From Vittaforma corneae ATCC 50505 (lineage: Eukaryota > Microsporidia > Nosematidae), in NCBI RefSeq assembly GCF_000231115.1, contig NW_006889836.1, positions 1 through 64,000 on the forward strand: DNA of 64,000 bases, in the 5' to 3' direction. The notes under the pieces are model-generated. The model saw nothing but the letters and a program-made list of their open reading frames with translations. It had not been told where the DNA came from and made no database searches. Shown piece after piece: positions 19,541-29,466 of the stretch (the first letter of the stretch is position 1; each line of letters begins with the position of its first letter). A program made the translations under genes and the position numbers.

Positions 19541-21610
19541 TCATTTATTCAACAGTTTGGAAACCATTGTCTTTCTCTTGGGCTTTTTACTAGAAAACAG
19601 CCCGGGCAATGCCGAAGTGGCAATGTTCTTTTCATTTTCATCGATGTCTGTTTTTCTGGTCAAGAGGTTTTCAATAAACGATGCTGATATTTCAGGGTCA
19701 GAGAGTATCAGGGATTTAACCTCAACTATAAACAATTCCCCACTCACAGCTTCAATCAACGGACAGAACTTAAGACTGAGAGAAACGTAGTCTTTGAAAT
19801 CATCTTCATTTACATATTTTTTGAATAGCTCAGATAGCTTTTCAACGTCATTTTTGATAGATTCGGAGATTTTATAAGTTAGTGGGATCTTACTGGACCT
19901 CAGGGCTTTTTTATAAACATCATATATTTTTGTACAAAGCTCGCAAATTAGTGTTGTAAACATGTAATCGCTCATCATTTTCTGATAATCCTGAAGAAAA
20001 TCATCAAGCGTTACAATGAAGACCTGTCTCAGCTCTTTTCTCTGCCACTCATCAGTGAGTATATTTGAAAGTGCGGGCTTGCAAGTGAAAATAATATACT
20101 CGCACAGGACAACATTTGAGTTTTTGAGAATCCCCAGAAAAATTTGCTGAAGCTCGCGGACTTCATCACTTTGGAAGAACGAAAGAGTTGATATGTACTG
20201 CGTCAACCTTAGGCCTGAGTTGCCAAACATTATGCAATAATCCTCAAATCCATGCAATCCCTTACCCTCGTAGACATTCTTTAGCTCTGCTTGGAGAGCC
20301 ATATATATATTTTCTTTGAATGCCGTGCATTTTTCTTTGATAACGCCAGTAAGGAAAAGAAAGATTCTCTTGTTAAATGAAATAGGCTCAAGCTGAGCCC
20401 TAATTATCTGAAGAAGGTTAATAAATCCAGAAGACACCGGCTTTCCTTGCTCATCCCTATTGATTTCAGGGTCTCTTGACATGAACTTCTGAATTTCGAT
20501 GGTTGAAATGTTATCAATCCATCCCTTCAGCTTAGAAGATGCTACTTCTGAGTATTTCTGGAGCAGCTCAGACTCATTCTCGATAAGTCTTGGCCCAATT
20601 GACTCTGGTATTCTTGAAAATTCGTTTTGAATGGTTGCATAGTAGTACGACTTAAACTCAATTAAGCCAAGAATATCCTCAGGCTCCATATCGTTGAGTT
20701 TTTGGTCAAAAAACTTTTTCAGTGCGCTGTGATATTCACAAAGAAAATCATCGAAAGTAAAAAATGACATATTTCTTTCTTTAACCTTTCTCAAATCATC
20801 AAAAATAAATCCCAGCCTTGCCAGGAAATCCTTTTCGCCTTTTAGTTTTTCAAATTTACTTTTAATCCCAGACTTAAGACCACTGGCAAACCTATCCTGG
20901 AAATTTTTAGGTTCAAAATTGATGTATCTTGTGTGCTCAAGATAGTACTGCTTGAGTATCGGATCTTCGCTTGTCTCGCCCTCCTTGACCTTCCGTACTA
21001 CCGAATCTCTCTTTTCCTCCTTCATAATAATTCTGTCAATAGCGCCAACAAGATCAGCATTATCACAGAACTCGGTTGCTATTTGCAATATAGTCGAGGT
21101 CAGCTCAAGGCTTAATCTTTTAATTTGATCGATCTTCCTGTTTACTATTTTAGCTTCATCATTGTTAAGATCGTAGCTATACTGCTTTAAGTCACAAGCA
21201 AACTCGTCCTTCTCATATACCATATTTGCATACTCCTCCAGATTCTCGTCATTGATATCTTCATCCTCGCTGCTTAGCTTTTCAAGGAAACATTTCGCCC
21301 TACTAAAGTTTTGATGGGCAAATGCTATTTGTGTAATGGTCTTGTATTCATTGATGGCATATTTATTGCTCTGAAGCATCTTCTCGCACTGTTTCTTATA
21401 TTCGCACAGATCATTTACTGCTTTTTGAACATCTTTCAGATTTGTAAAGCTATTTCTAATGGTGTTGATCTCAGATAAATAGCCAGTGCGCTTCTTTTCG
21501 AGTTGCTTGGTGTTCTCGCTGCGACATCTGGTAAGAATTGAGTCTATTTTGTGCTCAATATCACTTGGATGCTTCAGCTTTTCGTTTAGTTCAAAGACTG
21601 CCTTTTCCAT
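19541..21610 (-). CDS. SEC6: Probable exocyst subunit SEC6 (EXOC3)
   Basis: 689-aa all-helical tethering protein. Coiled-coil-rich in the first 130 residues, then long helices. The central string WIDNISTIEIQKFMSRDPEI with the following INRDEQGKP loop resembles Sec6 (W..N..KTEIKKFVSRE..P). Length is close to Sec6 (about 750-800 aa). It would tether secretory vesicles at the plasma membrane. The start is set by ACCCAA. The C-terminus is basic (KKPKRKTMVSK). The family is poorly conserved, so another exocyst or CATCHR subunit is possible. Confidence 0.6.
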   Translation of the reverse strand: MEKAVFELNEKLKHPSDIEHKIDSILTRCRSENTKQLEKKRTGYLSEINTIRNSFTNLKDVQKAVNDLCEYKKQCEKMLQSNKYAINEYKTITQIAFAHQNFSRAKCFLEKLSSEDEDINDENLEEYANMVYEKDEFACDLKQYSYDLNNDEAKIVNRKIDQIKRLSLELTSTILQIATEFCDNADLVGAIDRIIMKEEKRDSVVRKVKEGETSEDPILKQYYLEHTRYINFEPKNFQDRFASGLKSGIKSKFEKLKGEKDFLARLGFIFDDLRKVKERNMSFFTFDDFLCEYHSALKKFFDQKLNDMEPEDILGLIEFKSYYYATIQNEFSRIPESIGPRLIENESELLQKYSEVASSKLKGWIDNISTIEIQKFMSRDPEINRDEQGKPVSSGFINLLQIIRAQLEPISFNKRIFLFLTGVIKEKCTAFKENIYMALQAELKNVYEGKGLHGFEDYCIMFGNSGLRLTQYISTLSFFQSDEVRELQQIFLGILKNSNVVLCEYIIFTCKPALSNILTDEWQRKELRQVFIVTLDDFLQDYQKMMSDYMFTTLICELCTKIYDVYKKALRSSKIPLTYKISESIKNDVEKLSELFKKYVNEDDFKDYVSLSLKFCPLIEAVSGELFIVEVKSLILSDPEISASFIENLLTRKTDIDENEKNIATSALPGLFSSKKPKRKTMVSKLLNK

Positions 21611-22088
21611 TTGGGTAAAGAAATGAAATAGCTAACAACAGTGTCATGTGAAACTCAAATGATTCGCAGTGTGCATTTGGTGTAGCAGTTGACTTAAATT
21701 GGTGCCTATCCATTCACGCTTTGTATTTTAAGTGCGTCGCAAGAATTAAATAGCCGAGAGCCTTCATTCAAAAAGAAAAGAATGAGATGTGTGGCGGAGA
21801 AAAACAAACAATAAAGCAATTTAATGGTCTCTAGGGTACCTTGCTTTCAAATATGCCAAGATAGCTGACACTGTCCAACATTCAAGTGAAAACATCCTGA
21901 ATTACTGTTGAATGCTGCCAAAATATCGCTACTTAGTGCTAGACGTAAAATCTGACTCCTGATATTAGTTTAGCAACACACGTAAAACGCTACACAGATT
22001 TAATTGCACGTGTATGCTAATCAAGAAGTAGATTGGCAGATTACCACACCCAATCCCTAGTTTCAGTTCAGATATTTATTTATGATTT
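21611..22088. other. Spacer between SEC6-like and TEX261-like genes
   Basis: About 480 bp, no supported gene or RNA. It contains no box A/box B pair and no long repeat. Confidence 0.4.
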
Positions 22089-22541
22089 TTATAACGGACT
22101 CTTGAATGTCGTAATTCCCCCTGTATAGTAGAAGAATGTCAGTGGCGCCATCGAAGTAACTAGAAAGCAGATTATCATCTCAGGCACGCCCAAACTTGAA
22201 TTAACAAGATACAGAAGCATGAGAATTTCATTAACTATAAAGACAACAAATGAATAGTAAAATCCAAAGGACTTTATGTTTATATCTGGGAAAGCATTCA
22301 AAAGTCTATGTAAGAACACCTCAACAGAGAAGCTGAGTATGATTTGAACGGCAGGAATTTCGAGAAGATAAAGAAATAAATGTGTTATATAGGATGCATA
22401 GATTATTGACAGCATTACTTTTTTGGTTATTCCGAAGTGTCCTGATATTAAATGAATGGATAGGATGCACAGTACTATAAGCAGAGATATAAAAAGCGTG
22501 AAGAATGCCTCTTTGAGTATGATGGGTTTGCTTTGTTTCAT
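22089..22541 (-). CDS. SVP26/TEX261-like membrane protein, copy 1 (divergent)
   Basis: 150 aa, four hydrophobic segments (about 11-30, 40-65, 90-110, 120-138). It resembles its two neighbours in order and spacing of segments, with a last segment LVTSMAPLTFFYYTGG where the family has W..P..F..SLSA. It lacks the charged tail of the other two. SVP26/TEX261 proteins are COPII adaptors that help cargo such as glycosyltransferases leave the ER. The start is taken at MKQSKPI because it follows five C directly with AAATTTT upstream; an earlier in-frame Met at 22652 lacks the motif. It is the most divergent of three tandem paralogues. Confidence 0.65.
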   Translation of the reverse strand: MKQSKPIILKEAFFTLFISLLIVLCILSIHLISGHFGITKKVMLSIIYASYITHLFLYLLEIPAVQIILSFSVEVFLHRLLNAFPDINIKSFGFYYSFVVFIVNEILMLLYLVNSSLGVPEMIICFLVTSMAPLTFFYYTGGITTFKSPL

Positions 22542-22903
22542 GGGGGTATTTTGACGAATATTTTTATTTGTAAAATTTAAAATTTGTTTTAAAAAGAAAA
22601 CAAACCAGAGCTTGAGTGCAAAAAGGGAGAATGTGAAGCCCATCCAAAGCACATAGTTGGTAATATATTAGCCCGCGGGGTTAAGACCTGCAGTTCTCAA
22701 GCCCTCCAGCACAGACTAGAATTGCACCATCAAATATACAGCAGTTCAACAGAACAGCAGCATTCCGTTGAAACACTTTTATGCTTTAGACTGTGAATGG
22801 CTGGAAAGACTCATCTGCGTACTAATAAAAAGGTACTTTAATATCTTTTTTCCAACGTCAAGTAAAATTTTATTATTTACATTGAGATTGAGAGAATTAC
22901 ACT
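22542..22903. other. Spacer between TEX261-like copies 1 and 2
   Basis: About 360 bp. It includes the leftward AAATTTT/CCCCC promoter of copy 1 (22542-22580). Nothing else is seen. Confidence 0.4.
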
Positions 22904-23443
22904 TTACGAAGCTCTCCTGGGACTCTTGGTTCTTTTAAACTGTAATGGCCCAACAACCATTCTTGTTGGTCTTGGAGAGCGCCTTCTTGTATGTCCAATC
23001 AGAACAATATTTTGATTGGCAGAAAGTGCCAGGTACAAAATCATTGGAGCCATCCAAATAACTACGTATCCAGCAATATACTTGGCACCATATGTAGATT
23101 TTGTTGTGCCAAGTGAGGTAAAATAGAAATGATTGTAGATTGTAACCATAGTACCGGCAACGAATCTAGCGTCCTTAGTACTAATATTTGGATACTCTCC
23201 AAATAAGCTAATGTAAAGAATCTGTCCTAGTAAGTTGAGAATGATAAATTTGAAAGGAAGCTTCAAAAATAGAGGCAAGTGAAAGAAGGCAACCAAGTAG
23301 AGCAGAAACTTCACAGCGTTTTTTGCTGCATAGGGACTGTTCTCAAAGTACTGAATCAACTCTTTGGTTATAACTCCCAGGACTATAGCCATTATGGTGA
23401 AAATAAAAACAGCAAACAAAATTTTCAGAGCTTGGAAAAACAT
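22904..23443 (-). CDS. SVP26/TEX261-like membrane protein, copy 2
   Basis: 179 aa, four or five membrane segments. The family block appears as YNHFYFTSLG, then VVIWMAPMILYLALSANQNIV (TEX261: NHYLAFQFF, LWIIPFAFFVSLSAGENVL). The tail is basic and Arg/Pro-rich (TRRRSPRPTRMVVG, KRTKSPRRAS), which could act in sorting. The start MFFQAL follows CCCC at -8 to -5; the upstream in-frame Met lacks the motif. It shares the order of segments with copies 1 and 3, which points to tandem duplication. Confidence 0.8.
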   Translation of the reverse strand: MFFQALKILFAVFIFTIMAIVLGVITKELIQYFENSPYAAKNAVKFLLYLVAFFHLPLFLKLPFKFIILNLLGQILYISLFGEYPNISTKDARFVAGTMVTIYNHFYFTSLGTTKSTYGAKYIAGYVVIWMAPMILYLALSANQNIVLIGHTRRRSPRPTRMVVGPLQFKRTKSPRRAS

Positions 23444-23729
23444 GTAGGGGTACAGCTGCAAAGGATATTTAACAGTAATTGCTAATAAGAAAAGTTTAGT
23501 GTGGGATGGATGTCTAGCAACATTTTAAGCAAACAACTTGGTCTTCCAGCAGAAATATTGACCGTTCCAGTGAAGTTCAATATTGGATTGGCAGGTTAGA
23601 AAATATTATACTAAAAATACAAATCTGAAATTTCTAAAGCAGCTGTGCCAGCCAAGACAATAGCACTAATGTATTAATTATGCTTTATTTCTAACATCTC
23701 TAACCTTCCCACCTATACTAAATATCCAA

Positions 23730-24227
23730 TCAAGGAACAGTCCAGCATATGTTTTGCTCTTTTTTCCCACCTTTTTTTACAAATAGCGTATCCTCGTTTA
23801 CACTGATACTGAAGAAGAAGCAAACTGGTGTAGCCCAGATGATGCACAAATAAGGAATAAACAGAATAATTTTCTTTTCATATACAGTAAAGAACCTTAG
23901 CATGAGAAAGTAGTTTACAAGTGAGCCTATGAGTCCGCCAATGAACCGCGGATCTTCCACACGAATGAGCGAATATGTGTCAAACAATGTATTGAAACAA
24001 TACTGAACACCGAGACTATAGAGTATTTGTAAAATTGGCATGCCTGTGAGCAAAAATAGAACATGGAGGGCCACAGAGGTGTACAGTACCTTTTGCACCA
24101 ACTCCTTCGAGCCGTAAGGATTTGCGTCAAAATAGTCTATCAACCATATAAATCCAACACCAATGCCCACCAGAGCAAGTATTCCAAGAATGAGAAAGAC
24201 TGAAACTTTCAGGAATGTGAAAATCAT
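23730..24227 (-). CDS. SVP26/TEX261-like membrane protein, copy 3
   Basis: 165 aa. Hydrophobic segments at about 5-30, 45-65, 95-112 and 118-140. Family block NYFLMLRFFTVYE and IIWATPVCFFFSISVNEDTL, then a short Lys-rich tail (VKKGGKKEQ). It is the best match of the three to TEX261 (SLSAGENVL). The start follows six C directly, with AAATTTTTAT upstream; the longer frame from 24260 is not used. Expected in ER/Golgi membranes as a COPII cargo adaptor. Confidence 0.82.
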   Translation of the reverse strand: MIFTFLKVSVFLILGILALVGIGVGFIWLIDYFDANPYGSKELVQKVLYTSVALHVLFLLTGMPILQILYSLGVQYCFNTLFDTYSLIRVEDPRFIGGLIGSLVNYFLMLRFFTVYEKKIILFIPYLCIIWATPVCFFFSISVNEDTLFVKKGGKKEQNICWTVP

Positions 24228-24675
24228 GGGGGGATTGTTGATAAAAATTTTTATTTGCACTAAGGAAAGCCAGGACCAATAAACTCAAGAATAGCCAGCC
24301 AATGAGTAAGCAGGACGCTACTGTACTATGTAAATAGTAGATCTTGTATATATCTGCAGACATTGGCATGCTTGTGAATGCGAGTAACACAAAGGCCTTG
24401 GGCTAAGCAAAGCTATTCAGACTCAGGGTCAAGCTTCCAATATTTTTGCAGTAATATTGGGCTCGTAGTTGTGCATAGACTGGTTAATACAGTCTGTATT
24501 TGCTTTTATCAAACATTGGCTCTCGGTGATTTCAGTCTGAAAATAATATCTCTTTATACTGTGAATGGTAGGTAAATGGAAAGACAATATGTGTTTATAT
24601 GTTCTAATTTTAATTTATGCCATGTAATGCAATTTAATACTCTTTTAACCAAAATTTTATTCACTTCAGCCTCTA
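24228..24675. other. Shared 5' region of TEX261-like copy 3 and GDI
   Basis: About 450 bp between divergent starts. AT-rich elements lie near both ends (AAATTTTTAT at 24241-24251; AAAATTTTAT at 24652-24661). No gene is seen. Confidence 0.4.
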
Positions 24676-25740
24676 ATGGATGAAGAATTCTTTGACTATG
24701 CAATCGAAGGCACAACACTCAGAGAACTGTTTGAGCATGATTCTTCCAAAAGAGTCGTTGTTCTAGACAGGTCAGCCAACTATGGCACTACCTATTCCTC
24801 ACTCTCCGCTCTTCAATATAGTCCTTACGTTTCAGATTTCAGAGTGTTGAAAGATAGGCTTAAAGGAGTTAAATGTAAAATTAGAATAGAGTCGCTCCCA
24901 TTTTTGCTAGGAAGTAAGGATAAAGCAGTGCAGCAATTCAAACATACGGTATTTGGCAGTGAAATAGAGTATGTTGAAATCAATGAGATATATTTATTTT
25001 CAAGCTCCTTTTTTAAAATTCCCACATCAAAAAATGACATCGTGGCACTAGGCCTGTCAAAGACTGATATGTTTTATCTTTACAAGTCAATAAAAAACCA
25101 TGATCTTGGCATTTTAAGGACGAGGTTTTCCGACAAATCACATCCAATATACAGGGCGCTTGTTGAGCTTGAAGTTTTCGGTCCCCAAGACTTTAGGAAA
25201 TACTGTGAAAACTTTGGAAGCACGCTCTTCTTGTATCCTGCCTATGGATTGAGTGAAATTTCCGAATCTGTGTGCATGTCAAATGCATTCAAGGGTGCAA
25301 CATATGTTTTAAATAAAAATCTAGACTACACTGTAGATAACTCTAGGGAGTACAGTCATCGGTTTACGTGTGATCTAGGAGTTATCCATGCAAAGGAGTA
25401 CTTAAAGCAGGACTTGAGAAGAAAACCATATCACATTCGTGTTATTCTGACACAGAAGCAAAAGTTCACAGGGAATTTCCTAGGTTTTATCGAAAGACCG
25501 TTTGATTTTGTGGTAACCGGCAACGAAGAAATACACCTAAGCTCGAAGTACACAAGGATAATTGGAATTAATTGCCTGGCAAATGTGTGTGACGAAGGCC
25601 TTCAGCTGCTCTACTTCATAAATGAACATAACAATGTCACTAATTATGAGGTTGAGAGTCTATCGATATATGAGAAAGACATACTTTTGGACATATCGTA
25701 TAAAACAGTCTATGATATTGAGCAGTTTAAGGTAAAATAA
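24676..25740 (+). CDS. GDI1: Rab GDP-dissociation inhibitor / Rab escort family protein
   Basis: Extracts or presents prenylated Rab GTPases. The N-terminal FAD-like fold reads EFFDYAIEGTTLRELF and VVVLDRSANYGTTYSSL (GDI: MDRNxYYGGES). The family signature is LYPAYGLSEISESVCMSNAF followed by GATYVLNKNLD (residues about 190-225), as in GDI [26 protein letters not shown]. 354 aa, about 90 shorter than GDI, and many Rab-binding positions diverge. GDI is more likely than REP by length. AAAATTTTATTCACTTCAGCC precedes the start; no clear CCC. Confidence 0.85.
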   Translation: MDEEFFDYAIEGTTLRELFEHDSSKRVVVLDRSANYGTTYSSLSALQYSPYVSDFRVLKDRLKGVKCKIRIESLPFLLGSKDKAVQQFKHTVFGSEIEYVEINEIYLFSSSFFKIPTSKNDIVALGLSKTDMFYLYKSIKNHDLGILRTRFSDKSHPIYRALVELEVFGPQDFRKYCENFGSTLFLYPAYGLSEISESVCMSNAFKGATYVLNKNLDYTVDNSREYSHRFTCDLGVIHAKEYLKQDLRRKPYHIRVILTQKQKFTGNFLGFIERPFDFVVTGNEEIHLSSKYTRIIGINCLANVCDEGLQLLYFINEHNNVTNYEVESLSIYEKDILLDISYKTVYDIEQFKVK

Positions 25741-25961
25741 GAATACAAATAAAATGGCTAGCTGTTTTTATTAATGTACATTAATAAATGTAAAATATCT
25801 ACCTTATTTTCTGACTGACAGACACTGCCTTGTCTATAAACACTAACACGTTTAGCCTCTTTTTGTTCGTTCTTGCATGCGAGTATTAGTTTAGTTCACT
25901 TCGATTTGAGTTGCATTTTAAACTCATTTCAATACAAAATTTTCAATCCCATCTCGATCAA

Positions 25962-26753
25962 ATGCTGAAAATTTCAATAATACCAGACACTAATGTGCTC
26001 CTTTTGAATCTAGAGCTAGTCAAAGGGCTGTATAGTAGCAAATTGCCAATTCTGTACAGCATTAATTTTTCTAGAACAGTTCTTGAGGAGCTTGACAAGA
26101 TGAAGGCTAAGAAAGTAGAGGCTAGAAATGCAATCAGATTCATTGAGAGCATCTCGAGTTCATTAAAAACAGAAATAGAAGGGAAGATTGACGACAGGAA
26201 GGTGGATGTTGTGATTGAGACGCGAGAAACAATCCAACCTAAGAATAATGATGATAAAATACTCAACTATTGTTTCCAACTAGAAAACCCCATATTTCTG
26301 ACAAATGACAAGGCGTTTTGCTTAAAATGCCAGTCTTTTAATATAAAATCAATAAAGGTTGAGAATATGGGCATTGAAGATCTCATATCGTCAATAATGA
26401 AAAAGCTCGGCATTGAAGATGCAAGAATATTGAAGGAGTGCCGACACGGATACATAGACAGGCTGAAAAGGATCGTAGAGGCGACAATTCAGCCCACAAT
26501 AATAGAGATACTCTACAAAGAGCTGGGAGACGGCTTTGATCTTGTTGTACAGCAGAACCCAACACTTGAACACTATTTGGAAATAATAAAGACCAATTTT
26601 ATTATCTTTAGAAGATATTTTCCGACACGTACACCTAAAATTATTGACGAGTTTTTGGTTGCTTTAAGAAACGAAGATATGGAAAAGGCAAAAGATCTAG
26701 CACACCCAATTTGCATGCTTTTTCGGAAGTCGTTTCCCCGGGACGCATTATAG
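25962..26753 (+). CDS. SWT1: PIN-domain endoribonuclease, SWT1-like
   Basis: 263 aa. The PIN domain occupies the first 150 residues, with acidic residues D9 (IIPDTNVLLLNLELVKG), E42/E43 (VLEELDKMKAKK), D97/D98 (KNNDDKILNYC) and D116 (FLTNDKAFCLK), the layout of an active nuclease. SWT1 clears defective nuclear mRNPs at the pore in yeast. The C-terminal 110 residues are helical, as in the SWT1 HEPN region. Start is at MLKISII, with AAAATTTTCAATCCC shortly upstream; codons further upstream are rejected. Utp23/Fcf1-type PIN proteins are less likely by sequence. Confidence 0.7.
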   Translation: MLKISIIPDTNVLLLNLELVKGLYSSKLPILYSINFSRTVLEELDKMKAKKVEARNAIRFIESISSSLKTEIEGKIDDRKVDVVIETRETIQPKNNDDKILNYCFQLENPIFLTNDKAFCLKCQSFNIKSIKVENMGIEDLISSIMKKLGIEDARILKECRHGYIDRLKRIVEATIQPTIIEILYKELGDGFDLVVQQNPTLEHYLEIIKTNFIIFRRYFPTRTPKIIDEFLVALRNEDMEKAKDLAHPICMLFRKSFPRDAL

Positions 26754-26953
26754 AGACAAATGCACATATTTAAGATCAATTTGGAATACATATCATATCA
26801 GCTAGCACGGATAAATAACTGATAATAACTTAATAAAAGCCAACACAATGTAGTTTAAATAAGTTTACACGCTTTTACTATTGACTTCGATACCATGAAT
26901 GCGCTCTATTTGCAACATTTATACAGATTATACAATTGATGCTAAACAGCGTC

Positions 26954-26984
26954 ATGAACTGATCACCGTATCTGATCAGTTCAT
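26954..26984. repeat. Perfect 12-bp inverted repeat with 7-nt loop
   Basis: ATGAACTGATCA, loop CCGTATC, TGATCAGTTCAT. It lies 22 nt before the ATG (27007) chosen for the next gene. It could form a stable RNA hairpin in the leader or be a dimer-binding site. If the frame starts further upstream it would be coding. Confidence 0.7.
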
Positions 26985-27006
26985 AATGATCATACGATGC
27001 TGTGCC

Positions 27007-27588
27007 ATGGTCAAGAAAAAAGAGGAAGAAAAAATCAAACAGCAATATGATACTTGGAAGTTGTTGAAGTGCTGTTGTATCTTGATATATCAAGGCATAT
27101 TTGGTAGGAAAATCACTATCCCAAACTTTGAAGCATCGCTTATCCCACTGCCGATTGTATTTTCAATTACCATTAATACTATTAACACACTGGTTGTTTT
27201 AGTTTTTGGCATTACATGCAGAGGGCTGGAAATTTCTATTTTTAGGTTTATTAAGGGATTTTTTACAAGATTCATTTTGATAAATTCAGTTTACATTGTG
27301 TTTGGTGTCACTCTTGCCATCACATTACAGATCAAGCCAGATCACACATTCCTCGCGTGCAATGCTACTCTAATAGTCTTTGCGATATCACTGGCAGTCT
27401 ATTGCCTAGAAATATTTGAACCAAGATTTACTTTTGTAATTTTTATACTCACAACAACAAGAAAGATTTTAGAGTCAATGCCACCCGAAGAAAACACCTG
27501 GAGAAAATCTATTCTTAAGCTATATGTGATTATTGTTCAGCTGGTTGTATTTAAAATCTTCAGATCATCCATCTTCTGCGACTTCTAA
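27007..27588 (+). CDS. Orphan multi-pass membrane protein
   Basis: 193 aa, unrecognised. A charged N-terminus (MVKKKEEEKIKQQ) precedes about five hydrophobic segments (about 50-72, 85-105, 112-132, 137-150, 170-187). No conserved motif is seen. The layout recalls small ER/Golgi proteins such as the Yip1 group, but I see no sequence support. The start is uncertain: no CCC motif is present, and the frame is open back to about 26899 through the inverted repeat at 26954-26984. Confidence 0.55.
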   Translation: MVKKKEEEKIKQQYDTWKLLKCCCILIYQGIFGRKITIPNFEASLIPLPIVFSITINTINTLVVLVFGITCRGLEISIFRFIKGFFTRFILINSVYIVFGVTLAITLQIKPDHTFLACNATLIVFAISLAVYCLEIFEPRFTFVIFILTTTRKILESMPPEENTWRKSILKLYVIIVQLVVFKIFRSSIFCDF

Positions 27589-27709
27589 TACATCATAAAT
27601 CCATATCTAAATAACTGTTTATAGGCTCTTTTTAATATACAATAATTAAATGACCAAAGCTGTATTTTGTTATAGCTTTCCTTGAAATGTGTTCGATGAC
27701 AGCCCTGCC

Positions 27710-29265
27710 ATGAACAAAATAAGGGAAAAGATAGAGAAAAATAGAAGTAGCTATGAAAATTACCCCGAAGTATACAAATACTTTTCAGATGTTTCCTCGT
27801 GTGTTATTTGTTTAAAAAAAGATCTGAAGCCTCAAAAAGCTAGCATTTTAGCCTGTAATCAAGAGCATTCAAAACAAATTCAAACTGTGGATTCAAAAAA
27901 TACCGTTCAAAAGTCGCTGACTGCTGACTGCAAACATTTTCTCAAGAGACTCGAGCCGCAAATTTTTACAAAAACAGAGTATTTGAATGTCACAGTTAAA
28001 AAGCAGAGCACTCAAAACAACAGGGTAGAGGTTTACCTCAAGTTTCTCGAGTCCATTGATGTAACAAGCTCGTCCACTTGTTTTAGGCGGCTTGATGAAG
28101 AGACATTTTCTGAAGCTTTGAACCTCAACATCGTAGATGAGATTTTCATAAATTTCATAAGGAAACTCGAAAACGATCCCTTGATCTATGATAAAAGAGA
28201 CAAAGCAAAGGCGTTGAATATTCTAATACTGGTTTTTTCGTACTGCAACCGCAACAAAATCAATGTGAAAAAGTTAAAGTCAAAAATAGAGGAGATGTCA
28301 TTCCTTTTTACACCAAATCAAAGCTTTATTGTTGATTTGCAGAACGACTTGGCTGTGGATAAATTTATACTTGAGCTCAGGCTCAATACATGTGATTTGA
28401 ATGAGGCTATTTTCATGAATAAGGTGTATCTAAGCATTTCCAAAAGTAAGGAGTATTTTGGCCTATTTCATAAAAGACTTGTCGAGAGCCTAGGAAGTAT
28501 CGAGGAGCAATATGCTCTTTCTTTTCTAAAATACGTATTTACGCATAATACTGTTTTATTTAGTTGTATTGACGAAAATCAACTGTTAAGGCTGATTTTG
28601 TCATTTTACCAAAATATGGGCAAAGTGGATTATACGATCGAAATCTTCACTATAGTCATGCAGAAAGCAGGAGATGCCTGCCAAACAATAATTGGTATTC
28701 TCAAAAATCTCTGTTTGCAAAGTAAAAAGCACCAAAAGCTTCTAATGATCCTTGAGATTAGATCCTGCACTAGCTTTTCCGAAGTTATTGATTTAATTAA
28801 AGCCAATACTGAATCTTTTGACTCTCTAAACTTGCTGTTTGGTGATTTAAAATGCATTGCTGGGTATATAACCACAGATAGAGTAAGAATAGATATGCTT
28901 CGAGCTTTGGTGTGCTTTTTCAAAAACCTTAAGCCTGGATTTATAGAACGATTTCTCAATGGACTTTTAGGCATCTTGCTTGGCGTTTTAGGTACAGTTA
29001 CTGAGATCAGTGCTGAAATGATCCAATTCAACCGGATCACTGGAATGATCTTTCCGATATCGTACTGTTATCACAAAGAATGAGCATTTCTGACAGCTTG
29101 GAAAAGAAAAAGAAGAACAAGACAGCTATCGTCCAAACACAAATATGTAGGCATGGTCTTAGACTGGCGGAATGTATCTATAATATTGAGGATATTGCCA
29201 TTAGATCAAGTATCCAAGAATTTAAAAAGCTAAAGGAGAGAGGATTTAAGATCAACAATATATAA
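27710..29265 (+). CDS. Orphan helical-repeat protein, probable frameshift near its end
   Basis: The first frame (27710-29083) encodes 457 aa: a short Cys-containing N-terminal segment (SSCVICLKKDL, with CNQEH later) and then regular helices suggesting an ARM/HEAT- or MIF4G-like solenoid. Family unknown. A second frame, one nucleotide shifted, is open from about 29014 to 29265 and reads as coding (HWNDLSDIVLLSQRM, then RHGLRLAECIYNIEDIA). The two meet at an ATGA overlap at 29080-29083. I read them as one protein of about 520 aa broken near 29030. Start follows ccctgccATG; the upstream Met at 27689 lacks the motif. Confidence 0.55.
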
Positions 29266-29466
29266 ATGGCCTTTATATTTGTCTTTATTCCAAGCTCATT
29301 TGACATCTGTTGTCGTTTATTTAAATGCCTGTATGGTCATATTTTGCAAGGCATATCCTCAATATGCTTTTGTGATGTTTCAAGTGCTTTGCAAATACGC
29401 CATCCTATTACCATTGGATACATTTGTGATTTTTCCTTATAACAACAAAAAATTATTCTTTCCCCA

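Noticed and set aside
25911..25961. Longer N-terminus for the SWT1-like protein
   Set aside because: The AAAATTTTC and CCC start signals lie inside it, so translation most likely starts at 25962.
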